From JAVVTR01 sp036653535 (lineage in GTDB: Bacteria > Bacteroidota > Bacteroidia > Bacteroidales > P3), in assembly GCA_036653535.1 (NCBI GenBank), contig JAVVTR010000033.1, forward strand, positions 1 to 9,650: a DNA stretch of 9,650 nt, written 5' to 3'. How positions within the stretch are numbered: position 1 is the stretch's first letter; each line of letters begins with the position of its first letter. Shown here piece after piece: positions 1-5,372 of the stretch. The position numbers and the translations under genes were made by a program. The notes under the pieces are model-generated. The model searched no databases, was not told the origin of the DNA, and saw nothing but the letters and a program-made list of their open reading frames with translations.

Positions 1-84
1 TACCCCGACCAATCGGCAAAGAGCGCTTATCGCTTTATAGTTCTCTTTGGAGTACCTTCCGACTGCTCGGGTAACCGTTTTTTT
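1..84 (-). CDS. IS3-family transposase OrfB (DDE integrase subunit), N-terminal fragment
   Basis: In the frame -1 to OrfA, the minus strand encodes KKTVTRAVGRYSKENYKAIS and then ALCRLVGV before leaving the window. LCRLVGV is the usual N-terminal signature of IS3 OrfB, where LCRLxGxSRQAYY normally follows. No ATG opens this frame, so OrfB is expected to be made as an OrfAB fusion by -1 frameshifting at the A-run at 84-78. The catalytic DDE domain lies off the left edge, so activity cannot be judged. Confidence 0.7.
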
Positions 85-430
85 CGTATCTGGATGTTGA
101 AATCCTCCTCGGCTATCTCGATAATTTTATCTAGAATGCCGGCTTTGTCGGTGGCATCGACTATCTGCTGTTCCAAAAACTTGTTCTGGCGCTCCAGCAA
201 ACGTAATTTCTGCTCCAATTCAAAGATTTTTTGTTGTGGGCTCNNNNNNNNNNGTCAAAGTTACCATATTTTCGCAACCATCGGCTAACTGTCGTCTCCG
301 ATTGTATGCCATATTTGCGTGAAACGGCACAGATCCCTATACCTCCGCTCTCAACTTCGCGAACTACCAACATCTTGAAACTTATCGGATAGTCCTTTTG
401 ACTTCGCTTGATATACCTACTCTTAATCAC
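27..430 (-). CDS. IS3-family transposase OrfA (DNA-binding subunit), interrupted by assembly gap
   Basis: OrfA is the helix-turn-helix half of an IS3 transposase and binds the element's ends. Before the gap, 59 residues read from a GTG at 430-428, just after an in-frame stop; they include YPISFKMLVVREVESGG and the HTH part SRKYGIQSETTVSRWLRKYG. After the gap the protein resumes with SPQQKIFELEQKLRLLERQN, a leucine-rich coiled coil typical of the OrfA C-terminus, and stops at 27-29. The two halves lie in different frames across the ten N, so the gap is not truly 10 bp; related OrfA proteins have roughly ten residues here, which suggests about 30 missing bases (inference). There is no reason to call the gene itself broken. 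Confidence 0.8.
78..84 (-). promoter_or_regulatory. Programmed -1 frameshift heptamer (A_AAA_AAA) of IS3 orfAB
   Basis: Seven A on the minus strand (T7 on the plus strand) are phased as cgA AAA AAA cgg in the OrfA frame, the classic X_XXY_YYZ slippery arrangement. A one-base backward slip puts the ribosome in the frame that carries the OrfB signature LCRLVGV. IS3 elements are known to make their OrfAB transposase this way. Confidence 0.7.
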
Positions 431-481
431 TTCTTACATAGCTGTACTTTTTTTTGTGTAACGCTATTTCAGAACGGGACA

Positions 482-927
482 ATTTTGTTTTTCATTTTTG
501 GACATTTCACTTTGCGGATTACATATTTTGGCGGGAGTGCGGTTACCCCCTTTGAGTTTGTACTTCCGAATGCAAAACTTGCTTTCAGAACTCCGGGTTG
601 CTTTGAAATTTCAAACGCTAAATCCATAGAAACCTTGATGCAAGATAGTATTAATCTTCCTGTTTTGCTTATCTTAGATGATTATTATATTAGAAACTTT
701 TTCTTATCGAAAGGTGTATATACAAAAAAGTATTTAAAGACTTATGATAAAGTTTTTCGAGAAGCACTAGAGGCTCTTGTAATTTCAAATTAATTAAGAT
801 TTTAATTATGATATTTGAAATACTAATATATTGAAAAATTTTAATCGTAAAAAAATAATGAATTTGTATTTTAAATATTCAATTTGTGCATTATTTTGTA
901 TGTAAAAAATAATTGATAAAATAAATA
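482..927 (+). other. Decayed intergenic stretch with unidentified C-terminal coding fragment
   Basis: From the inferred IS3 end at 482 a plus-strand frame stays open to a stop at 791-793. It has no start of its own before an internal ATG at 638. Its C-terminal part, with SINLPVLLILDDYYIRNFFL and then KKYLKTYDKVFREALEAL, looks like real globular protein, but I do not recognise the family. The simplest reading is the 3' remnant of a gene whose 5' part was lost to or displaced by the IS3 insertion. From 794 to 927 the DNA is very AT-rich and non-coding, and should hold the promoter of the C39 transporter remnant that follows; TTATTTTG near 892-899 is only a partial match to TAnnTTTG. Confidence 0.35.
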
Positions 928-1060
928 ATGTCAGAGATGAAGTATCTTTTCTATCCTCAATTAGACGCCATGGATGCGGTACCGCTTTTCTTCGTATGAT
1001 AGCGAAGTATTACGGGAAGTCGTATTCTTTGGAATACTTGCGGGAGCATACGTATCAAAG
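928..1060 (+). pseudogene. Truncated, frameshifted C39-peptidase bacteriocin-type ABC transporter (N-terminus)
   Basis: The start ATG at 928 opens MSEMKYLFYPQLDAMD; the frame then fails, and the next frame carries on with CGTAFLRMIAKYYGKSYSLE and YLREH. QLDAMDCGxxxLRMIAKYYGKxYSLxYLREH is the unmistakable start of the peptidase C39 domain found on ABC transporters that cleave double-glycine leaders from bacteriocins or similar peptides and export them. GATGCGGT at 973-980 would restore the frame with one extra T (GAT TGC GGT), so the lesion lies in the codon of the catalytic cysteine. Similarity ends near 1060, about 45 residues in; the rest of the peptidase, the membrane domain and the ATPase are absent. 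It is therefore a dead remnant, and no substrate peptide or partner gene is visible nearby. Confidence 0.8.
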
Positions 1061-1333
1061 TTATTTTCACTTATATTTTGCTGAGGCTTCCCCCGATTTT
1101 CTGTTTTTCGTCCAATACAGAAACCGCTACCACATCGAACGATATGGTAACTCCAAATTCTACAGGTACACGCCCCTACGTTCCAATATAGATAATTCTA
1201 TACAACTATTTCTGCTTATTTTTCTTGATACGACGTGACCCTACGTTCCAATATAAATAATTTCGTACTAACTCTTGTTTTATAGCGACTTAATCCATCG
1301 AACTATGTGTGGTGTGTAAATTATTTTTCTATC
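1061..1333. other. Junk-like stretch with repeat pair and minus-strand coding scrap
   Basis: After the C39 similarity ends, the plus frame runs on to 1238 without resembling the family and looks like chance. On the minus strand, between stops at about 1175 and 1072, a 34-codon frame reads GRVPVEFGVTISFDVVAVSV then LDEKQKIGGSL. Its composition is protein-like, but it has no start codon and no family I can name. A 24-bp direct repeat flanks the interval. No promoter or RNA gene was seen. Confidence 0.3.
1174..1262. repeat. 24-bp direct repeat pair (1174-1197 and 1239-1262)
   Basis: Both copies begin CCCTACGTTCCAATATA and then continue (g/a)ATAATT, differing at a single base. They are 65 bp apart start to start, in the same orientation, in non-coding DNA between the dead C39 transporter and the thioesterase gene. 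They could mark a recombination or deletion scar, or be a dispersed repeat; the window alone cannot decide. Confidence 0.7.
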
Positions 1334-2176
1334 TTATAACTTCCATCCCGGTGGTTCTGCCCCCCCTATTTCCCTCCAAACCGACCTTCCAAAGCTATGC
1401 AATATTTTCTCTGTTTTATCTTTTACCAAATGAGTTATTACACATTGACCCGCCAAGGAAGATGCCTGCTCTAAACAAAACACCTTTACTGCACTTTCTG
1501 GCTGTATTTCATTCTCGTAAACTACTTCTATTTCTATTAATTCATGTCCTCGCATAAAACCAAAAGACAATCCATCCATAAGCCACTGAACATAAGACGA
1601 TTGTGTTACATGTCCATTAAAATCTATATCATCAAAATTCGCTTTACAAAAGCAAGGATCACTCCACTCTCCTTGTAATCCGCTAAAATCGCCCTTAGCT
1701 TCTAAACGTGTAAAAAGGGATGGCATATCCTCTATCTTTTCCTTACACCACTCTGCCTGCACTTTCAATAATTCCATGGGCCTTTCTGGGCGACGGCGAG
1801 CGATATCTATAACCATCCATTCCGTATGAGCATAAGCCCTCATTACGTCCCGCATCACCATTCCATTCTTCTCTTTTCTTTTGGAAAGCACCCTATAATC
1901 TCTATTAATAAATAAGCCATGTATGCCGGAAGCCCAGGTTTCAAACCATACTCTTTCCTCTTTTTTAGGCATATCTATAAGACGAATGTGTATCTGTCTT
2001 AACATCCAAGTTTGCCCTTTTTTATTAAGAGTAGCCACATCTACCCCCAATTGCTTAGTGTGCACTTCGGCCATATCATTAAATAAATCACACAAAGTCT
2101 TTATATGAAGCCGTTCCTTACTATTGGTGTAGTGATTATAAATACGAATTTCTTCTCCATGTTTTTCGTACATCAT
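1334..2176 (-). CDS. Acyl-ACP thioesterase (FatA/FatB-like, double hotdog)
   Basis: The 280-residue protein matches the acyl-ACP thioesterase family, cytoplasmic enzymes that hydrolyse acyl-ACP to free fatty acid and ACP and so end chain elongation. The N-terminal hotdog spans about residues 10-135 (RIYNHYTNSKERLHIKTLCD, WxLRQIHIRL, ETWASGIHGLF). The C-terminal hotdog holds DFNGHVTQSSYVQW: D185, N187 and H189 fit the plant-enzyme catalytic D-x-N-x-H motif, and E223 in YENEI fits the catalytic glutamate. Length is normal for the bacterial family. Two ATG codons stand in tandem (2176 and 2173) after AGGAGG and AAAGGAG tracts, strong for this phylum. It lies 75 bp downstream of the DUF2147 gene on the same strand, probably co-transcribed. 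The chain-length preference cannot be read from sequence. No lesion seen. Confidence 0.87.
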   Translation of the reverse strand: MMYEKHGEEIRIYNHYTNSKERLHIKTLCDLFNDMAEVHTKQLGVDVATLNKKGQTWMLRQIHIRLIDMPKKEERVWFETWASGIHGLFINRDYRVLSKRKEKNGMVMRDVMRAYAHTEWMVIDIARRRPERPMELLKVQAEWCKEKIEDMPSLFTRLEAKGDFSGLQGEWSDPCFCKANFDDIDFNGHVTQSSYVQWLMDGLSFGFMRGHELIEIEVVYENEIQPESAVKVFCLEQASSLAGQCVITHLVKDKTEKILHSFGRSVWREIGGAEPPGWKL

Positions 2177-2202
2177 TCTCCTTTCTTCCTCCTTAATGGA
2201 GG
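2177..2202 (-). promoter_or_regulatory. Ribosome-binding region of the thioesterase gene, with small hairpin
   Basis: On the minus strand the leader contains AGGAGG (2193-2188) and then AAAGGAG (2184-2178), directly before the tandem ATGs. The upstream CCTCC (2202-2198) can pair with GGAGG (2192-2188) across a five-base loop, which would hide the first purine tract. Both SD-like tracts are unusual for Bacteroidota, which rely mainly on A-rich unstructured leaders. Confidence 0.45.
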
Positions 2203-2251
2203 ATCCTTCTAAAGCAACCGGTTTAAAGCAGTTTTATTGTCGTCTTTCCCC

Positions 2252-2731
2252 TTATTCTACCTTGGTCCAGTACATGGTACGTCCTAACATAGATATTCCC
2301 CAATATCCCCGCACTTTTATTTTTTTATCCCCAACAAATTCCATATAACTTTTATAGGTTTTTCCATTAATAGGATTATAAATCCGTCCATTTTCCCATT
2401 GACTATTTTTGGGATTATAAGTAAGGCCCTGCATCATAACCAAATGATCTGCCCTCTGATTTCGCTTATTTGGATCCGGGTTTTTCTTGTCTGTCTTTGG
2501 TGTTCCGTCTGCTAAATTTGGATTTTTCATCCAAATTACCCGAGCATCATATTTGCCATCGTCTGTTTTGTAAATTTTAATTTTACTTTCTTCTTTAGAT
2601 TCGTCTTCTATGACATAATAAACGCCAATAATTTTATCGGCCGCCTGTTGAGCTTGTCCTTTATACAATGCTCCAAAAAACAGACTTAAAAAACACAGTA
2701 TCTGCAAAGGATACAACGCTATTCTATTCAT
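2252..2731 (-). CDS. Secreted DUF2147 family protein
   Basis: This is a 159-residue protein of unknown function. Residues 1-27 form a signal peptide (basic MNR start, hydrophobic ILCFLSLFFGAL, likely cut near GQA/QQA), so it should reach the periplasm or beyond. The mature part has the DUF2147 pattern: IIGVYYVIEDESKEESKIKI near the N-terminus, then WENGRIYNPINGKTYKSYM and the closing KVRGYWGISMLGRTMYW. Full length for the family. It is divergent from cinA, with a 215-bp shared upstream region, and is followed by the thioesterase gene. DUF2147 proteins are thought to bind small or lipidic ligands, but no activity is established and none is claimed here. Confidence 0.88.
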   Translation of the reverse strand: MNRIALYPLQILCFLSLFFGALYKGQAQQAADKIIGVYYVIEDESKEESKIKIYKTDDGKYDARVIWMKNPNLADGTPKTDKKNPDPNKRNQRADHLVMMQGLTYNPKNSQWENGRIYNPINGKTYKSYMEFVGDKKIKVRGYWGISMLGRTMYWTKVE

Positions 2732-2858
2732 TTTATTTGTTTTTATATTTTATATTCTATTATTTAAACACAAAAGAATCAAAGGTTTGCAGAATAGTAC
2801 TTTAATGAAATATAAGGCTATGGAGAAACCCATTTTTCACGTTGTTCATCACAATAAC

Positions 2859-2876
2859 GTATATTTTGCAAAGATA
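2859..2876. promoter_or_regulatory. Back-to-back -7 elements for the DUF2147 gene and (weakly) cinA
   Basis: On the minus strand, TATCTTTG at 2876-2869 is an exact Bacteroidota -7 box (TAnnTTTG) pointing at the DUF2147 gene, giving a leader of about 130 nt. Next to it on the plus strand, TATATTTTG (2859-2867) has one extra base against consensus and points at cinA. No clear -33 TTTG was found at the right distance for either, so these are candidates only. Confidence 0.4.
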
Positions 2877-2946
2877 AGTTTTTTCTGTCATTTGTTATAC
2901 ACGTCAAAAGTAACGAAATTTGCAATTGCATTATAAAAAAAACAAT

Positions 2947-4206
2947 ATGAATGTTGGAATTATTACCATAGGGGATGAAATTTTAATGGGTCAAATCGTA
3001 GATACTAATAGTAAATACATCTCTAATATATTTACTAACTTGGGAATGGAAATTACAGAAATACGTTCTATCCCCGACCAAGAAGACCATATTCAGCACT
3101 GCCTCGATGATATGTTTGCGCTCAACGATATTTTAATCCTTACAGGAGGTTTGGGTCCCACGAAAGACGACCTTACCAAAAAAGTACTGGTAAATTATTT
3201 TCACGATGAATTGCTATGGAATGCTTCCGTTTATAAGCATGTGGAAACATTACTTGGAAAGCGTTCTATCCCTATGAATAGTTTTAATCAAGGCCAAGCC
3301 TGGCTACCATCCAAAGCCGAAATATTGTTCAATCTACGTGGAACAGCGCCAGGGATGTGGTTCACTAACGAAAATAAAACTTTAATTTCTCTCCCTGGAG
3401 TTCCATTGGAAATGGAATATTTAATGCAAGAAGAAGTGGTTCCACGACTAAAAAAATTGCATCCTTCTCTATGGCTCGAATACCGTTTACTAATAGTTTA
3501 TGGCATAGCAGAATCCATACTGGCAGAAATTTTAGATCCTTTCGAAAAAGCTCTTCCTATAGGTATGGGCTTAGCATATTTACCATCCCCTGGCTATGTA
3601 AAGCTTCGACTCACCGCCAAAGGTAGCAATGCCGTAAAAATATTAGAAAATAAAAACACGCAACTACAAAACATACTCCAGGGTCGTAAGCTTTTCTTTA
3701 TTAATTCTTCACAAAGTGCTCTTTCTTTAGAGGGTAGAGTGGGATCCCTACTACTACACACTCATAACACCCTATCCACAGCCGAAAGTTGTACCGGAGG
3801 CTACCTCTCACATTTAATTACCTCCGTATCTGGAAGTTCTAATTATTTTAAAGGAGGCATAGTTTCTTACGCCAATGAAGTAAAAGAAGAATTATTGGGG
3901 GTAGATAGAAATATATTAAAAAATCAAGGCGCTGTGAGCAAAGAAACTGTTTTACAGATGGCAAGCCATGCTAAAAACATTTTTCATACCGATTATGCCT
4001 TAGCCACCTCCGGCATTGCGGGCCCTAATGGAGGAAGTATAGAAAAGCCGGTAGGCTTCGTTTGGATTGCCTTAGCTACGCCCCATGGCTGTGAGGCTCA
4101 ATGCTTTCAATTTTCCTCTAACAAAAGAGAAATAAATATTGAACAAAGTGCCACTTCCGCTCTAATTTACTTAGAAAAAGAACTACTAAAACAAGAAAAA
4201 CTATAA
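2947..4206 (+). CDS. cinA: CinA-like protein, MoCF domain plus nicotinamide-nucleotide amidase domain
   Basis: The 419-residue protein has the full CinA architecture. The N-terminal molybdopterin-binding-like (COG1058) domain covers about residues 3-170, with TIGDEILMGQIVDTNS, T66-GGLGPTKDD and S148-LPGVPLEME; in characterised CinA proteins it has ADP-ribose pyrophosphatase activity. The C-terminal PncC-type domain (about 255-415) has the STAESCTGG motif (A279-G285) and SGIAGPNGG (355-363); this domain deamidates NMN to nicotinate mononucleotide for NAD salvage. The family name comes from competence-induced genes, but its general role is pyridine-nucleotide recycling. I chose the ATG at 2947 (MNVGIITIGDEIL) over an upstream in-frame TTG at 2920 because family members begin at this point and an A-rich leader precedes it. 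No lesions; it appears to be a single-gene unit. Confidence 0.93.
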   Translation: MNVGIITIGDEILMGQIVDTNSKYISNIFTNLGMEITEIRSIPDQEDHIQHCLDDMFALNDILILTGGLGPTKDDLTKKVLVNYFHDELLWNASVYKHVETLLGKRSIPMNSFNQGQAWLPSKAEILFNLRGTAPGMWFTNENKTLISLPGVPLEMEYLMQEEVVPRLKKLHPSLWLEYRLLIVYGIAESILAEILDPFEKALPIGMGLAYLPSPGYVKLRLTAKGSNAVKILENKNTQLQNILQGRKLFFINSSQSALSLEGRVGSLLLHTHNTLSTAESCTGGYLSHLITSVSGSSNYFKGGIVSYANEVKEELLGVDRNILKNQGAVSKETVLQMASHAKNIFHTDYALATSGIAGPNGGSIEKPVGFVWIALATPHGCEAQCFQFSSNKREINIEQSATSALIYLEKELLKQEKL

Positions 4207-4314
4207 GTACGAAGATCCAATATAATAGCAATCTAATAGAAACCAACAAGCGATCTAATAAAAAGGATACTATAAAAGCAATTCAAACATATTTCATTAA
4301 TTTTCTTTTTTTTG

Positions 4315-4322
4315 TATCTTTG
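4315..4322 (+). promoter_or_regulatory. Bacteroidota -7 promoter element for the dedA-family gene
   Basis: TATCTTTG is an exact TAnnTTTG match 28 bp before the ATG at 4351. The expected -33 region (around 4292) has only TTTC. The leader is A-rich (ATTAAAAAAAACAGAAAAAC), as usual in this phylum. Confidence 0.6.
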
Positions 4323-4350
4323 CCATCCTAATTAAAAAAAACAGAAAAAC

Positions 4351-4998
4351 ATGGAAGCGATCATCCAATGGTATTTAAATAATTTAAATTATTGGACCAT
4401 TACTCTATTTATGACCATTGAAAGTTCTTTTATTCCCTTTCCTTCCGAAATAGTGGTAGCTCCTGCTGCATACAGGGCTGCATCCACTGGAGATTTGAAT
4501 GTTTTTCTTATTTTATTTTTCTCTACTTTGGGCGCTTTATTGGGTGCCTTACTTAATTATGGACTGGCTATATGGATAGGCCGACCTTTAATTTTAAAAT
4601 TCGCCAACAGCCACTTAGGCCATCTTTGCTTACTAAATGAAGAAAAAATACACCATGCCGAACTTTATTTTAATCAACATGGAGCTGTTTCTACTTTAAT
4701 AGGTCGATTAATTCCTGCAGTACGCCAACTTATTTCTATTCCGGCTGGTTTAGCAAAAATGAAATTGTCGCATTTTGTCCTTTTTACCGTTATTGGTGCC
4801 GGTATTTGGAATGGTATTTTAGCTGCTTTGGGTTATTTTTTAGAGTCTGCTATTCCCGAAGATCAACTTATGGAAACAGTTACTAAATACAGCCATGAAA
4901 TTGGATATGGTTTTTTAGTAATAGGACTACTTATTGTGGGCTATTTTATTTATAAAGGCAGAAAAAATCGTCACCAAAAATCTACAGAATCGAAATAG
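4351..4998 (+). CDS. DedA family (VTT/SNARE-associated domain) inner-membrane protein
   Basis: The 215-residue polytopic membrane protein belongs to the DedA superfamily, which helps maintain membrane lipid distribution and proton-motive-force balance; several members flip undecaprenyl phosphate or phospholipids. Visible hallmarks are the re-entrant E24-SSFIPFPSE motif with its acidic and proline residues, the GALLGALLNYGLAIWIGR helix, the signature GRLIPAVRQLISIPAGLAKM (R119, P122, R125, G133, M137), and W153 in GAGIWNGILAALGY. A last hydrophobic helix (about 184-201) is followed by a basic tail KGRKNRHQK, presumably cytoplasmic. Length is typical. It has its own promoter and is not obviously co-transcribed with cinA. 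The specific substrate cannot be deduced. Confidence 0.9.
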   Translation: MEAIIQWYLNNLNYWTITLFMTIESSFIPFPSEIVVAPAAYRAASTGDLNVFLILFFSTLGALLGALLNYGLAIWIGRPLILKFANSHLGHLCLLNEEKIHHAELYFNQHGAVSTLIGRLIPAVRQLISIPAGLAKMKLSHFVLFTVIGAGIWNGILAALGYFLESAIPEDQLMETVTKYSHEIGYGFLVIGLLIVGYFIYKGRKNRHQKSTESK

Positions 4999-5134
4999 AA
5001 AACTTACAAGAGAGAAAAAACCTACACCACACAAAGGATTCTACGCCATTAATTGATACAAAAAAACACCTAAAATTTAACTCCAAAAGATAGAAAATAA
5101 AAGAAAATAAAAGAAGCGACAAGAAATATAAAGG

Positions 5135-5157
5135 AAAAAAAAGAAAAATATTTTCTT
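5135..5157 (-). terminator. Possible AU-only intrinsic terminator after tRNA-Met
   Basis: On the minus strand the stem AAGAAAA / TTTTCTT (7 bp, 3-nt loop) is followed at once by a run of T. It starts 6 nt past the tRNA 3' end. The stem is all A-U apart from one G-C pair, so it is weak; it may also serve the convergent dedA transcript. Confidence 0.35.
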
Positions 5158-5162
5158 AAGAG

Positions 5163-5239
5163 TGGTAGCGGGAACGAGAGTTGAACTCGTGACCTCCGGG
5201 TTATGAATCCGACGCTCTAACCAACTGAGCTATCCCGCC
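5163..5239 (-). tRNA. tRNA-Met (anticodon CAU), CCA encoded
   Basis: A complete 77-nt cloverleaf on the minus strand: acceptor GGCGGGA / TCCCGCT with a G1-U72 wobble, TA at 8-9, D arm GCTC..GAGC, anticodon loop TTCATAA, T arm ACGAG / CTCGT, discriminator A73 and a genomic CCA. Anticodon CAU fits elongator Met or the lysidine-modified Ile tRNA. The initiator is unlikely, because the three G-C pairs expected at the base of the anticodon stem are broken by an A31/C39 apposition and position 1-72 is G-U. Overall sequence fits elongator Met best, but Ile2 is not excluded without modelling. Confidence 0.9.
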
Positions 5240-5253
5240 AACAAAAACGAGTG

Positions 5254-5283
5254 CAAAGGTAAGAATATTTTATTAAAATCAAA
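5254..5283 (-). promoter_or_regulatory. Bacteroidota promoter for tRNA-Met
   Basis: Reading the minus strand, TTTG (5283-5280) and TACCTTTG (5261-5254) are separated by 18 bp, close to the phylum consensus TTTG-N19-TAnnTTTG. The -7 box ends 14 bp before the tRNA. It lies head to head with the aminotransferase promoter. Confidence 0.7.
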
Positions 5284-5291
5284 AAAAAATG

Positions 5292-5299
5292 TAAATTTG
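5292..5299 (+). promoter_or_regulatory. Bacteroidota -7 element for the sugar aminotransferase gene
   Basis: TAAATTTG exactly matches TAnnTTTG, about 73 bp before the ATG at 5373. The -33 position holds a T-rich stretch (5268-5271) rather than a clean TTTG. It overlaps the upstream region of the divergent tRNA promoter, so the two may compete or be co-regulated. Confidence 0.55.
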
Positions 5300-5372
5300 C
5301 GCTCTTCTTTATTAGAAAACGAATTATTGTGATAATTTAAGGCCCCTAATATAAACGCTTAATTCTTTATAT

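Larger units (their letters stand above)
1..481 (-). mobile_element. IS3-family insertion sequence, 5' part, cut by window edge
   Basis: The minus strand holds an IS3-type orfA and the start of orfB in the -1 frame, separated by an A-rich slippery heptamer. Upstream of orfA the sequence ends in a plausible terminal inverted repeat (462-481), whose outer end on the element's coding strand reads TGTCCCGTTCTGAAAT; IS3 ends usually carry TG...CA. The other end lies beyond base 1, so the second repeat and any target duplication cannot be seen. Ten N at 244-253 interrupt the element inside orfA, probably because repeated copies collapsed during assembly. The family call is secure; the exact outer boundary at 481 is inferred. 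Confidence 0.8.

Noticed and set aside
398..481. Start of a plus-strand gene at ATG 398
   Set aside because: This part is antisense to IS3 orfA and its end sequence; the frame enters the following DNA by chance.
996..1238. Stand-alone 80-codon protein starting at ATG 996
   Set aside because: Its first residues are the internal part of a C39 peptidase domain (RMIAKYYGKSYSLEYLREH) and its end is unrelated; it is a pseudogene piece, not a small protein.
1309..1557. Plus-strand open frame of 82 codons
   Set aside because: Antisense to the C-terminal part of the thioesterase gene, whose catalytic motifs fix the true strand.
2920..2946. TTG start for cinA nine codons upstream
   Set aside because: The added residues have no counterpart in CinA, while ATG 2947 gives the canonical MNVGIITIGDEIL start.
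4227..4264. Two 16-bp imperfect direct repeats (AGCRATCTAATARAAA) between cinA and dedA
   Set aside because: Short, AT-rich and with two differences; easily chance or slippage.
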